From contig NZ_AP028669.1 in assembly GCF_041154485.1 (NCBI RefSeq), positions 186,001-250,000 on the forward strand: DNA of 64,000 bases. Reading direction: 5' to 3'. Position numbers and translations under genes: made by a program. Shown piece by piece: positions 54,839-64,000 of the stretch. How positions within the stretch are numbered: position 1 is the first letter of the stretch; each line of letters begins with the position of its first letter. The notes beneath the pieces were generated by a model. It saw nothing but the letters and a program-made list of their open reading frames with translations, searched no databases and was not told the origin of the DNA. This DNA is from Variovorax sp. V93. Its GTDB lineage: Bacteria > Pseudomonadota > Gammaproteobacteria > Burkholderiales > Burkholderiaceae_C.

Positions 54839-56215
54839 GTGACAGTTCGCAATCCGGGCGCCGGCAAGCAGGGCGCCCTTCCGCAGGCGTTGGCGAATCG
54901 CGTGGTGTGGTCCGAAGGCATGTACCTGAGGCCCCAGCACTTCCAGCAACTGGAGCGCTATGTCGAGCAGTACGTCACGCGCCGCACCGCGGGCCTGCAA
55001 GGTGCCTATTGGGGATGGCTCAACCTGGACATCGATCGCGATGCACACGCGCTCGGCCGCGTGTCGCTGCTCGGCGGCGCCGGCGTGCTGCCCGACGGCA
55101 CGCCGTTCTCTTTCGGCGCCGAAGATGCACCGCTGCCCTACGAGGTGCCGAGCGACCTGACCGACGAGCTCATCGTGCTGGCGCTGCCGCTGCGCCGCAC
55201 CGGCAGCGAAGAGATCATCTTCGCCGACGACGAGGGCTCGGCCGCGCGCTTCGGCGTGGTCGAGCGCGAGGTGGCCGACGGCAATTCGGTGGCGCTCGGA
55301 CCGGCGGTGCTGCAGCTTGCGAAGCCGCGCCTGCGGCTTGCGCGCGCATCGTCGCTCACGGCCGAGTGGCAGGCCATCGGCGCGGTGCGCGTGATCGAAC
55401 GGCGCACCGACCACAAGCTGGTGATCGACGCCAACTACATTCCACCGGTGCTCGATGCATCGGCGCACCCCATGCTGCGCAGCATGGTCGCCGAACTGCA
55501 CGGCCTGCTCACGCAGCGCTCCGAGGCCCTGGCCTCGCGGCTCTCGCAGCCCGGCCGCGGCGGCGTGAGCGAGGTCTCCGACTTTCTCCTGCTCGAACTC
55601 GTCAACCGTTATCTCGCAACGACCTGGCATGCGCAGCATGCGGTGCAGGTGCACCCCGAGGAACTGTTCATCGACTGGTTCAAGCTGGCCTGCCATCTCG
55701 CCACGCACACCTCGCCCACGCGGCGCCCGGTGGTGTGGCCGAAGTACGACCACGACAATCTCAACGAGACCATCCGGCCGCTGATGGAAGAGCTGCGGCG
55801 CTCGCTCTCGGCCGTGCTCGAGCAGAGCGCCATCGCCATCGAGCTCGAAGAGCGCAGCCACGGCGTGCGCGTGGGCCGCATGCCCGATCCGGTGCTGGTG
55901 CGCAATGCAGGCTTCGTGCTCGCGGTGCATGCCAACCTGCCCGCCGATGCCATCCAGCAGCGCTTTCCGACGCAGGTCAAGATCGGTTCGGTGGAGCGCA
56001 TCCGCGACCTCGTGCAGCTGCAGCTGCCAGGCGTCACGGTGCGGCCGCTGCCGGTGGCGCCGCGCCAGATTCCATACAACGCGGGCTATCACTATTTCGA
56101 ACTCGACAAGAGCGGCGACATGTGGCGCCAGCTCGAAAAATCGGGCGGCGTTGCAATGCACTTGGCCGGCGACTTTCCGGGGCTGGCCATGGAGTTCTGG
56201 GCAATTCGTCCGTGA
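54839..56215 (+). CDS. tssK: T6SS baseplate-membrane connector TssK
   Basis: The 458-residue protein links the baseplate to the TssL-TssM membrane complex. TssK marks are VVWSEGMYLRPQHFQQLERY near the start, PEELFIDWFKLACHLATHT near 280, and a C-terminal FELDKSGDMWRQLEKSGG. The start GTG at 54839 is seven bases after AGGAGG (54826-54831); the TTG one codon earlier is too close to that site. tssL follows nine bases after the stop. Confidence 0.95.
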   Translation: MTVRNPGAGKQGALPQALANRVVWSEGMYLRPQHFQQLERYVEQYVTRRTAGLQGAYWGWLNLDIDRDAHALGRVSLLGGAGVLPDGTPFSFGAEDAPLPYEVPSDLTDELIVLALPLRRTGSEEIIFADDEGSAARFGVVEREVADGNSVALGPAVLQLAKPRLRLARASSLTAEWQAIGAVRVIERRTDHKLVIDANYIPPVLDASAHPMLRSMVAELHGLLTQRSEALASRLSQPGRGGVSEVSDFLLLELVNRYLATTWHAQHAVQVHPEELFIDWFKLACHLATHTSPTRRPVVWPKYDHDNLNETIRPLMEELRRSLSAVLEQSAIAIELEERSHGVRVGRMPDPVLVRNAGFVLAVHANLPADAIQQRFPTQVKIGSVERIRDLVQLQLPGVTVRPLPVAPRQIPYNAGYHYFELDKSGDMWRQLEKSGGVAMHLAGDFPGLAMEFWAIRP

Positions 56216-56223
56216 GGGACCCT

Positions 56224-57603
56224 ATGAACGGTGTCAATGACATGGCGGTCGGTCCGGGAGGCTTCGTGCCGCCCAACCCGGGCGGCGGCAACAACAGCGG
56301 CAACGGCGATCCCGCGGGCACGCCCCTGGCATCGCGCGGCGCGGGACAGCAGCAACCCCAGTCATTCACCGCATGGCATGACGCACGCCGTCCGCATGCG
56401 GGCGACACGGCACTGGCCGGCAACAACCCGCTGGTCGCGGCGGCCAACCCGCTGCTCGACCTGATCCCGCAGATCCGCGCCACCGGCCACCACGATGCGC
56501 CCGCGCAATTGCGCGAACACCTGGTCGACGAGGTCCGGCGCTTCGAGACGCGCGCGCAGCAAAGCGGCATCGCGCCCGAGGTGATCATCGGCGCGCGCTA
56601 CTGCCTGTGCACCGCGGTCGACGAAGCGGCCGCACTCACGCCCTGGGGCGGCAGCATCTGGTCGTCGCAGAGCCTGCTCGTGATGTTCCACAACGAGACC
56701 TGGGGCGGCGAGAAATTCTTCCAGCTGCTGTCGCGGCTGGTGCAGAACCCACAGCAGCACCTGCAGCTGATCGAGCTCATCTACTTCTGCCTGGCGATGG
56801 GCTTCGAAGGGCGCTTCCGCGTCATCGACAACGGCCGCACGCAGCTCGAAACGCTCAAGCAGCGGCTGCTGCAGATCATCCGCCAGACGCGCGGCGAAAT
56901 TGCCGTGCCGCTGTCGCCGCACTGGCAGGACGCGAGCGCGCCGGTGCGCCGCACGCGCAACTGGGTGCCGCTGTGGGCCGTGGGCGCGGTGGCGGCAGTG
57001 CTGCTGGTGCTGGTGTTCGGCGTGCTCACGTTCAGCCTGGCCGGCCGTTCCGACGGTGCATTCGCCGCGGTGAATGCAGTGCGCCTGCCGCAGACGCAGC
57101 GTGCCGTGGCCGTTGCGCCGGCGCCGCAGCCGCGCCTGCAGCGCTTTCTCGAACCCGAGATCCGCGACGGCCTGCTGACGGTGCGCGACGAGGCCGACCG
57201 CAGCGTGGTGGTGCTGCGCGGCGACGGCCTGTTCGCATCGGGCTCCGACCGCGTGCTCGACCGCTATGCGCCCGTGCTCGCGCGCGTGGCCGACGCGCTC
57301 AATTCGGTGGAAGGCAACGTGCTCATCAGCGGCTTCAGCGACGACCAGCCGATCCGCAGCGTGCGCTTCCCGTCCAACTGGCAGCTTTCGCAGGCGCGTG
57401 CCGATGCGGTCAAGAAGATGATCGCCACGCGCGTCACCCGGCCCGAGCGCCTGCGCGCCGAAGGCCGCGGCGATGCCGACCCGCTGGTGCCCAACGATTC
57501 GCCGGCCAACCGTGCGCGCAACCGGCGGGTCGAAGTGACGCTGCTGGTGGCGCCCGTGGCCGCAGGCGCAGCAGCAGCGGCGCCGCAGGGAGGAAACCGC
57601 TGA
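56224..57603 (+). CDS. tssL: T6SS inner-membrane protein TssL with OmpA-like domain
   Basis: The 459-residue protein combines a DotU domain (about 60-235; NPLLDLIPQIRATGHHDAPA; ARYCLCTAVDEAAALTPWG; WGGEKFFQLLSRL), one membrane helix (about 245-270) and a periplasmic OmpA/MotB domain (about 300-450; NVLISGFSDDQPIRS; LSQARADAVKKMI; NRARNRRVEVTLL). The peptidoglycan-binding domain fused to TssL is the 'extended' type. The N-terminal 45 residues are Gly/Asn-rich. The stop overlaps tssM by one base (TGATG). Confidence 0.95.
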   Translation: MNGVNDMAVGPGGFVPPNPGGGNNSGNGDPAGTPLASRGAGQQQPQSFTAWHDARRPHAGDTALAGNNPLVAAANPLLDLIPQIRATGHHDAPAQLREHLVDEVRRFETRAQQSGIAPEVIIGARYCLCTAVDEAAALTPWGGSIWSSQSLLVMFHNETWGGEKFFQLLSRLVQNPQQHLQLIELIYFCLAMGFEGRFRVIDNGRTQLETLKQRLLQIIRQTRGEIAVPLSPHWQDASAPVRRTRNWVPLWAVGAVAAVLLVLVFGVLTFSLAGRSDGAFAAVNAVRLPQTQRAVAVAPAPQPRLQRFLEPEIRDGLLTVRDEADRSVVVLRGDGLFASGSDRVLDRYAPVLARVADALNSVEGNVLISGFSDDQPIRSVRFPSNWQLSQARADAVKKMIATRVTRPERLRAEGRGDADPLVPNDSPANRARNRRVEVTLLVAPVAAGAAAAAPQGGNR

Positions 57604-60600
57604 TGCTGCGCGCGATTTTCCGTTTTCTCGTGAGCCGCGACCTGTGGGTCTTCCTCGGGCTCCTGGCCATTGCGTTCCTGATCTGGATCATCGGCCCCGT
57701 CATCGCAGTGGGCCGCTACCGGCCGTTCGAAAGCGAGTTCGTGCGCATCGTGGTGATCGCGCTGATGTTCGCGGTCTGGATCGCGCGCGTGCTCTACCGC
57801 AAGTGGCGCGAGCGGCGCCTCAACGCGCAGCTGCTCAACCAGCTGCGCACGCCGTCCCCCAAGGAGAAGGCCGCCAAGCCCGAGGATGCGCCCGAGATCA
57901 AGGAGCTGCAAAGCGGCTTCAGCGACGCCACGTCCATCCTGAAGAACATGCGCTTCGGCGCGGACGCCAGCGGCAAGCCTGCGGGGCGCTTTGCGGTGTT
58001 CGACCGCCAGTACCTGTACCAGCTGCCCTGGTACATCTTCATCGGCGCGCCGGGCTCGGGCAAGACCACCGCGCTGGTCAACTCCGACCTCGACTTTCCG
58101 CTGGCCGACCAGCTCGGCAAGGCCGCGGTGCGCGGCATCGGCGGCACGCGCAACTGCGACTGGTGGTTCACCAACGAGGCGGTGCTGATCGACACCGCCG
58201 GGCGCTACACCACGCACGAGAGCAACCGCGAAACCGACGAGGGCGAGTGGAAGGGCTTCCTCGACCTGCTCAAGAAGTTCAGGCCGCGCCAGCCGATCAA
58301 CGGCGCCATCCTCACCATCAGCATCGCCGACCTGCCGCTGGCCGACGACGCGCAGCGTGCGCGCCACGCCATGGCGCTGCGCAAGCGGCTGCTCGAACTG
58401 CGCAACGGCCTGGGCATCAATTTTCCGGTGTACGTGCTGGTCACCAAGACCGACCTGCTGGCCGGCTTCAACGAGTATTTCGGCTCGCTGGGCCGGGCCG
58501 AGCGCTCGCAGGTGTGGGGCTTCACGTTTCCGATCGATGCCAACCCGGCAGACCCCGCCAAGGCCGACCTGCGCGAGCGCTTCCACCAGGAATACAAGCT
58601 GCTGCACCAGCGCCTGGACGAGCGCCTGCCGGAGCTGCTGGCGGCCGAGCCCGACCAGCTGCGCCGCGCGCAGGCCTACCTGCTGCCGCAGCAGTTCGCA
58701 AGCTTCGAGGACATCCTCGGCACCTTCCTGGCCGACGTGTTCAACCCCTCGAAGTTCGAAGTCGCGCCCATGCTGCGCGGCGTGTACTTCACCAGCGGCA
58801 CGCAGGAGGGCACGGCCTTCGACCGCGTGATGGGCGCGATCAAGCGCTACCTGCAGGTCAACGCGCCGCCCGCGCCGCCGCCGGGCCCGGGCAAGAGCTA
58901 CTTCCTGAAGGAGCTGCTGCAGCAGGTGATCTTCCGCGACGCGGGCGTGGCTGGCACCAACCTGCGCTGGTACCGGCGCAAGCGCGCCATCGACCTGGCG
59001 GGCTACGGCCTCATCGGCGTGCTGCTGGTGGTGCTGCTGGGCGCCTGCGTCAACAGCTGGCGCAACAACCGCGACTACGTGGCCGAGGTCGACAACAACG
59101 CCAAGGCCTTCAACAAGGCCGCGGCGCGCGGCGAGCTGCCGACGGTGGTCGATTCCAACAGCGACATCGCCAGCTCGCTGCCGGTGCTCGACCGCCTGCG
59201 CGACCTGCCCAAGTCGAGCCATTTCGACATCGGCGATCCGCCCGTCTCCTACCGCTTCGGCCTCTACCAGGGCGAGAAGCTGCAGGCCGCGACCGACGGC
59301 GTCTACCAGCGTGCGCTCGAAAGCGTGCTGCTGCCGCAAGCCTCGCAGCGCGTGGAGCAGGCGCTGCGCGAGGCCTCCAAGACCGATGCCGAATACAGCT
59401 ACGAGGCGCTCAAGGCCTACCTCATGCTGTACGACGCGGAGCGCTACGACGCCGACTTCCTCCAGGCCTGGCTGCTCACCGACGTGGACCGCAAGATCGG
59501 CGCCGGCCTCACGCGCGAGCAGCGCACCAACCTCGAGTCGCACCTGAAGGCGCTGTTCGCCGAACGCGTGGTGACCTCGCCCTTCGCCAAGGACGACCGG
59601 CTCATCAACGAGACGCGCGCCCGCCTGGCCGGCGTGCCGCTGGCGCAGCGCTCCTATGCGCGGCTGCGGCGCATCCTGCTGCAGACCAGCCCGCCCAACG
59701 CCTTCAGCATCGCGGAGGCGGCGGGAGCCGAGTCGGCGCTGGTGATCAAGCGCGCGAGCGGCAAGCCGCTCACCGACGGCATCCCGACGCTCTTCACCTA
59801 CCGCGGCTACTGGGACATCTTCGACAAGCGCATGGCCGAGACCACGCTCGCGCTCGAACAGGAAGACCGCTGGGTGCTGCAGATCCGCGCGCCGGGCATG
59901 ACCGACATCACCTCGCGCGAGCTGCTGCTGCGCGAGGTGCGCCGGCTCTACCTCACCGACTACATCCGCATCTGGGACGACTACCTGGCCGACGTGCGCC
60001 TGGCCGACAGCCGCTCGCTGCTGCAGAGCATCCAGATGACGCGCGTGCTCTCGACCAGCGAGTCGCCGATGTCGCGCCTCATCCGCGGCGCGGCGCGCGA
60101 GACCGACCTGCTGCGCAACCACGACGAGGCCACGCGCAGCCTGCTCGACCAGGCGCAGAACCGTGTGGCCAGCACGCGCGAGCGCATCGAGCAGCTCATC
60201 GGGCAGCCCGACGGCAGCCAGCGCCGCAACACCGTGCCGGACCGCCCCGAATCGCTGGTGGACAACCACTTCGCGCCGCTTCGCCGCATGGTCACCGCGC
60301 CCAAGGCCGGCGGCCAGGCGCCCATCGACGCCACCGCCGCGCTCATCAACGAGCTCTACACCTTCCTCACCGCCACCGACACCGCATTGCGCAGCGGCAA
60401 CATCCCGCCGTCGAGCGATGCGGTCACCAAGGTGCAGGCCGAGGCGGGCCGCCTGCCGGTGCCGTTCCAGGGCATGCTGAACGATCTCTCGGCCACCGCG
60501 TCGTCCAAGGCGGCGGCGGTGACGCGGCAGAACATCGGGCAGAACGCCGCTGCCACCATCGGCCAGTTCTGCAGCCAGGCCATCGCGGGGCGCTATCCCT

Positions 60601-61238
60601 TCTCGCGCGGCTCCAACCGCGACGTGGCGGCCGGCGACTTCGCTCAGCTGTTCGCGCCGGGCGGCATGATGGACGACTTCTTCCAGAAGAACCTGGCCTC
60701 GCAGGTCGACACCTCCGTCAACCCGTGGGCCTTCAAGAAGGGCGTGGACGGCAGTTCGCCGGGCCGCTCGGCGTACCTCGATTCGTTCCAGAAGGCGCAG
60801 GCGATCCGCGACGTGTTCTTCTCGGGCATGGCGGGCGGGCGCACGCCCTCGTTCACCATCGACATCCGGCCCGAGGACATGGACGCCGCCATCAGCCAGT
60901 TCACGCTCGACATCGACGGCCAGACCGTGCGCTACGCGCACGGGCCGCAGGCGCCCAGCACCGTCAAGTGGCCCGGTCCGCGCAACAGCAACCAGGTGCG
61001 CCTGCAGGTGACGACCGCCAGCGGCACGCCGGCCGGCGGCATCGTCACCGAGGGGCCGTGGGCGCTGCACCGGCTGTTCGACAAGGCCTCGATCTCGTCG
61101 GGCAGCGCACCCGAATCGTTCAACGCGACCTTCGACCTGCAAGGCAGGAAGGTGGTGCTCGCGGTGACGGCCAACAGCGTCTACAACCCGCTGCGCCTGA
61201 ACCAGATGAACGGCTTTGCATGTCCGGGGAAGTCCTGA
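57603..61238 (+). CDS. tssM: T6SS inner-membrane protein TssM (IcmF)
   Basis: The 1,211-residue protein spans the inner membrane and reaches TssJ in the periplasm. There are two helices near the N-terminus (about 13-65), then a cytoplasmic NTPase-like domain with intact Walker A GAPGSGKTT (about 147) and VTKTDLLAGF, a third helix near 465 (GLIGVLLVVLLGACVNSW), and a long periplasmic part ending in the IcmF C-terminal domain. Length and domain order are normal, and Walker A is complete. Confidence 0.96.
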   Translation: MLRAIFRFLVSRDLWVFLGLLAIAFLIWIIGPVIAVGRYRPFESEFVRIVVIALMFAVWIARVLYRKWRERRLNAQLLNQLRTPSPKEKAAKPEDAPEIKELQSGFSDATSILKNMRFGADASGKPAGRFAVFDRQYLYQLPWYIFIGAPGSGKTTALVNSDLDFPLADQLGKAAVRGIGGTRNCDWWFTNEAVLIDTAGRYTTHESNRETDEGEWKGFLDLLKKFRPRQPINGAILTISIADLPLADDAQRARHAMALRKRLLELRNGLGINFPVYVLVTKTDLLAGFNEYFGSLGRAERSQVWGFTFPIDANPADPAKADLRERFHQEYKLLHQRLDERLPELLAAEPDQLRRAQAYLLPQQFASFEDILGTFLADVFNPSKFEVAPMLRGVYFTSGTQEGTAFDRVMGAIKRYLQVNAPPAPPPGPGKSYFLKELLQQVIFRDAGVAGTNLRWYRRKRAIDLAGYGLIGVLLVVLLGACVNSWRNNRDYVAEVDNNAKAFNKAAARGELPTVVDSNSDIASSLPVLDRLRDLPKSSHFDIGDPPVSYRFGLYQGEKLQAATDGVYQRALESVLLPQASQRVEQALREASKTDAEYSYEALKAYLMLYDAERYDADFLQAWLLTDVDRKIGAGLTREQRTNLESHLKALFAERVVTSPFAKDDRLINETRARLAGVPLAQRSYARLRRILLQTSPPNAFSIAEAAGAESALVIKRASGKPLTDGIPTLFTYRGYWDIFDKRMAETTLALEQEDRWVLQIRAPGMTDITSRELLLREVRRLYLTDYIRIWDDYLADVRLADSRSLLQSIQMTRVLSTSESPMSRLIRGAARETDLLRNHDEATRSLLDQAQNRVASTRERIEQLIGQPDGSQRRNTVPDRPESLVDNHFAPLRRMVTAPKAGGQAPIDATAALINELYTFLTATDTALRSGNIPPSSDAVTKVQAEAGRLPVPFQGMLNDLSATASSKAAAVTRQNIGQNAAATIGQFCSQAIAGRYPFSRGSNRDVAAGDFAQLFAPGGMMDDFFQKNLASQVDTSVNPWAFKKGVDGSSPGRSAYLDSFQKAQAIRDVFFSGMAGGRTPSFTIDIRPEDMDAAISQFTLDIDGQTVRYAHGPQAPSTVKWPGPRNSNQVRLQVTTASGTPAGGIVTEGPWALHRLFDKASISSGSAPESFNATFDLQGRKVVLAVTANSVYNPLRLNQMNGFACPGKS

Positions 61239-61239
61239 G

Positions 61240-61965
61240 ATGAACAGCGGCATTCCTTCGCCGCGGGTGTGGGTGCCCGACGACCAGCAGATCGGCTGGT
61301 ACGGCAAGCTGCCCGCGGCCGGCGACTTTCTCTACCGCCGCGTGCCGCGCGAGCTCCAGGCCTGGTGGGACCGCTGGATGCAGAACGGCCTGGGCACCTT
61401 CAAGCGCTGGCCCGACGCCATGACGCGGCACTACGTGGTAGCGCCGGTATGGAACTTCGCGATTCCGGCCACCCAGGGCGTGGACGCGGTGCAGTTCGGC
61501 TGCCTGGCGCCCAGCTGCGACCGCGTGGGGCGCTACTACCCCGTGTGCGTGACCTTGCAGGTGGCGGCATCGAGCTACCGGCCCTCCATGCTCGAGGGCT
61601 CCGCCGCCTGGTACTGGCAATGCGGCACCGCGCTGCTGCAGGCGATCCGCCACAGCGTCGCGCCCGACCAGTTCGACCGCCAGGTGCTGGCCGCGGCCCA
61701 CGGCGGTTTCCAGACCGCGAGCGGCGGCTCGGACGACATCCTGTCGATCCTCGGGCCTGCGGCCGGGGGCGCCGGCACGGCGGGCGCGCAGCAGCGCCTC
61801 GGCTGGCCCGAGCTGCCCCTGTGCTTCGACGCCTTCGGCAGCACCAGCTACTGGTGGACCAACCAGGCGGACGGCTCGCCGCTGCGCACTGCCGCCCACG
61901 GCGGAGGCCTCAACACGCCGCTGTTTTCGAAGTTGTTTTCACAGGGGCATGTGCCATGGGCATGA
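61240..61965 (+). CDS. tagF: T6SS regulator TagF (ImpM)
   Basis: The 241-residue protein starts with the DUF2094/TagF domain: IGWYGKLPAAGDFLYRRVPR near residue 20, LQAWWDRWMQ and the C-terminal CFDAFGSTSYWWTNQ. TagF in Pseudomonas blocks firing by binding the FHA protein when phosphorylation is low. It begins two bases after the tssM stop and precedes the kinase gene by 31 bases. Confidence 0.93.
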   Translation: MNSGIPSPRVWVPDDQQIGWYGKLPAAGDFLYRRVPRELQAWWDRWMQNGLGTFKRWPDAMTRHYVVAPVWNFAIPATQGVDAVQFGCLAPSCDRVGRYYPVCVTLQVAASSYRPSMLEGSAAWYWQCGTALLQAIRHSVAPDQFDRQVLAAAHGGFQTASGGSDDILSILGPAAGGAGTAGAQQRLGWPELPLCFDAFGSTSYWWTNQADGSPLRTAAHGGGLNTPLFSKLFSQGHVPWA

Positions 61966-61996
61966 ACGACCAGACCCCCGCCGCGGGAGGAGATGC

Positions 61997-64000
61997 ATGA
62001 CGACCAACGCCAGCAGCAATAACAACAACAGCAGCAGCACCAGCGTGCAGGCCGATCCGCAGGAGCGCCCCCATCCGCTGGACGCGGGCCACCGGCTGGA
62101 CGAGTTCGAGCTGCTCGAGGTCATCGGCGAGGGCGGCTTCGGCATCGTCTACCGCGCCTACGACCACTCGCTGCAGCGCGAGGTGGCCATCAAGGAATAC
62201 ATGCCCTCGATGCTCGCGCGCCGCGTCGGCGACGACAGCGTGCACGTGCGTTCCGACCGTCTCACCGCCACCTTCCAGGCGGGCCTGCGCAGCTTCATCA
62301 ACGAGGCGCGCACGCTCGCACAGTTCAGCCATCCGGCACTGGTGCGGGTGCACCGCTTCTGGGAAGCCAACAGCACCGCCTACATGGCGATCCAGCTCTA
62401 CCGCGGCCGCACGCTGCGCCGCCTGGCCGAGGAAGAGCCGAAGAAGATCTCCGAGGCCTGGCTGCTGAGCATGCTCGGCCCGCTGCTCGGCGCGCTCGAA
62501 ACCCTGCACCGCAGCCAGTGCTTCCACCGCGACATCGCGCCCGACAACATCTTCATCCAGCAGGACGACCTGCCCGTGCTGCTGGACTTCGGCGCCGCGC
62601 GCAAGTCGATTGCCGACCTGGTCGACGAAGTGGCGGTGATGGTGAAGTCCGGCTATTCGCCCATCGAGCAGTACGCCGACGACAACACGCTGCTCCAGGG
62701 CGCGTGGACCGATCTCTACGCGCTGGGCGCCGTGCTGTACCGCGCCGTCACCGGGCACCCGCCGCCGTCGGCCGTGGTGCGCAGCGTGCAGGACGCCTAC
62801 GTGCCGCTGTCGTCGCTCGGCCGCAGCGACCTGAGCCCGGCCTTCTGCGCGGCCGTCGACCACACGCTGGCCGTGCACAGCAAGGACCGCACGCAGACCG
62901 TGGCCGCGTTCGCGGCCGAACTGGGCCTTGCCAAGCTGGGCGACACCTACGTGAGCGGGCTGGCGGCGCCGACGGCCGTTGTTGCTGCACCCGCTCCTTC
63001 GAAGCCCGCGCCGGTCGTGGCGCCGGTGCCGCAGCAAGCGCCGGCTGTTCCGGCGCCCCAGACACCGGCACCAATGTCGGCAGCAGCCGCATCGCAGCAA
63101 GCCGCTGCATCGGCCAGTGCTGCGCGGCCTGAAGCCGCCGCCCCGGAACCCGCCAGGCCCAGGCCCCAGCCCGCGCCCAAGGCCGAGCCGGCCCCGGCTC
63201 CCGCGCCCAGGCCCGCCGAACCGCGCGAGGCGGCGGCAGCGCCGGCGCGCGCGCCATCGGTGGCCGCCGGCAAGCAGCCGTCGCCGTCCGCCGCCAAGAA
63301 ATCGTCGCGGCCGCCGTGGGGCCTGGTCGGCGTGCTGATGATTGCACTGGTGGCCGTGGGCAGCTGGATCGGCCTTCACCTGACTGCGGGCCGGCAAGAG
63401 ACGTCGACCGCCATGGTCCCGGCGCCTCCGCCGTCGGGGCCGATGTCCGCCACCTCGCCACCGCCCGCCGCCATGCCGCCGGGAGAAAGCGCCCCCGGCG
63501 GCGTACCGGCAACTGCGGGCGAGAACGTGGCGGCAGCGCCCGGCACGCCGCCTCCCGCGGCGGCCGCCAGCGCGCCGGCCGGCCCGTTGACGCCGCTGAC
63601 CAACGTGCCGGTCGGCGCGGCGCCGGCAGCTGCACCGGCCACACCGGACCCCGCAGCCACGCCGCCGGGCTCGACCACCACGCCCGTGACGCCGCCGGAG
63701 GCCGCCATGGCCACCGCCGAAGCCGAGGACTGGAACCTGGCCCAGGCCGAGAACACGCGCGAAGGCTACGAGGCCTACCTGCGCCGCTACCGGCGCGGCC
63801 CGCATGCGCGCGATGCCCGCAATGCCATCGCCGAGCTGAACCGGCTCGCGCAGACGATGCCCGCGGCACCCGGCACGGCGCCAACGAACTCCATACCCAC
63901 CGTGATCGCCGGCGGAACTACACCGCCGACCGCGCCGCCTGCAGCTCCGCCCGGCATGGGACGCGTGGTGCTCAACATCCGGCCCTGGGGCCAGGTCTTC
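61997..64000 (+). CDS. ppkA: T6SS Ser/Thr protein kinase PpkA (3' end outside window)
   Basis: Open to the right edge, with 668 residues visible. After an Asn/Ser-rich start the kinase domain (about 35-315) has GEGGFGIVYRA, the ATP-site Lys66 in VAIKEY, catalytic Asp179 in HRDIAPDN and Asp197 in DFGAAR. A Pro/Ala-rich linker follows, a membrane helix lies near 438-460 (GLVGVLMIALVAVGSW), then a second Pro/Ala stretch and a short helical piece (AENTREGYEAYLRRYRRGP). The last visible residues GRVVLNIRPWGQV look like the start of a PEGA domain. GGAGGAG precedes the ATG. The kinase should phosphorylate the FHA protein of this locus. Confidence 0.93.
   Translation, partial: MTTNASSNNNNSSSTSVQADPQERPHPLDAGHRLDEFELLEVIGEGGFGIVYRAYDHSLQREVAIKEYMPSMLARRVGDDSVHVRSDRLTATFQAGLRSFINEARTLAQFSHPALVRVHRFWEANSTAYMAIQLYRGRTLRRLAEEEPKKISEAWLLSMLGPLLGALETLHRSQCFHRDIAPDNIFIQQDDLPVLLDFGAARKSIADLVDEVAVMVKSGYSPIEQYADDNTLLQGAWTDLYALGAVLYRAVTGHPPPSAVVRSVQDAYVPLSSLGRSDLSPAFCAAVDHTLAVHSKDRTQTVAAFAAELGLAKLGDTYVSGLAAPTAVVAAPAPSKPAPVVAPVPQQAPAVPAPQTPAPMSAAAASQQAAASASAARPEAAAPEPARPRPQPAPKAEPAPAPAPRPAEPREAAAAPARAPSVAAGKQPSPSAAKKSSRPPWGLVGVLMIALVAVGSWIGLHLTAGRQETSTAMVPAPPPSGPMSATSPPPAAMPPGESAPGGVPATAGENVAAAPGTPPPAAAASAPAGPLTPLTNVPVGAAPAAAPATPDPAATPPGSTTTPVTPPEAAMATAEAEDWNLAQAENTREGYEAYLRRYRRGPHARDARNAIAELNRLAQTMPAAPGTAPTNSIPTVIAGGTTPPTAPPAAPPGMGRVVLNIRPWGQVF

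Overview
The window looks like a chromosome segment of a GC-rich betaproteobacterium of the Comamonadaceae, most like Variovorax. The basis is the gene families present, a SAH riboswitch in front of a split cobalamin-dependent methionine synthase, and short intergenic repeats of the type common in that group. No tRNA, rRNA, CRISPR array, transposase or phage gene was seen.

Layout. (1) 1-654: start of a divergent LysR-type regulator and a PACE-family efflux pump. (2) 703-3581: SAH riboswitch and a MetH that lacks the homocysteine-binding half. (3) 3622-6811: three translationally coupled genes (GT39-like membrane glycosyltransferase, GT2 polyprenyl-phosphate glycosyltransferase, GtrA-like flippase) that resemble a surface-glycan modification cassette. 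(4) 6938-27021: a roughly 20-kb catabolic island. On the minus strand are a ferredoxin-NADP reductase, a TetR regulator and an enamidase-type amidohydrolase. On the plus strand are a 6-hydroxynicotinate-reductase homologue, an ApbE-like UPF0280 protein, two AA_synth (DUF1185) paralogues, a branched-chain-amino-acid-type ABC importer with two binding proteins, an exported nicotinamidase, a two-subunit molybdenum hydroxylase fused to a membrane-anchored tri-haem cytochrome c, and an FAH-family enzyme. (5) 27154-64000: a type VI secretion system with all 13 core components, three vgrG genes (two share an apparently identical 1.8-kb segment), a DUF2169/pentapeptide/DUF3540/DUF4150 adaptor module, and a threonine-phosphorylation control set (kinase, phosphatase, FHA protein, TagF). 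The kinase gene runs off the window end.

The most interesting system is the island in (4). Read as a pathway: nicotinamide is deamidated in the periplasm, nicotinate is imported, hydroxylated at C6 by the Mo enzyme with electrons going to cytochrome c, reduced by the Hnr homologue (electrons perhaps from NADPH through the reductase and a ferredoxin), and the ring is opened by enamidase. This reductive route is known from the anaerobe Eubacterium barkeri, and a tetrahydro-oxonicotinate route is described in Azorhizobium. Here it sits beside respiratory-type electron transfer and several proteins with no assigned role. Because the E. barkeri reductase carries a covalently bound flavin, the ApbE-like neighbour is a good candidate for the flavin-attaching enzyme.

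Smaller items include a half-kilobase inverted repeat splitting the transporter operon, a REP-like element translated in frame inside the Mo hydroxylase, two TGTAG dyads between the divergent catabolic promoters, a strong hairpin after hcp, and a 21-proline run in the FHA protein.
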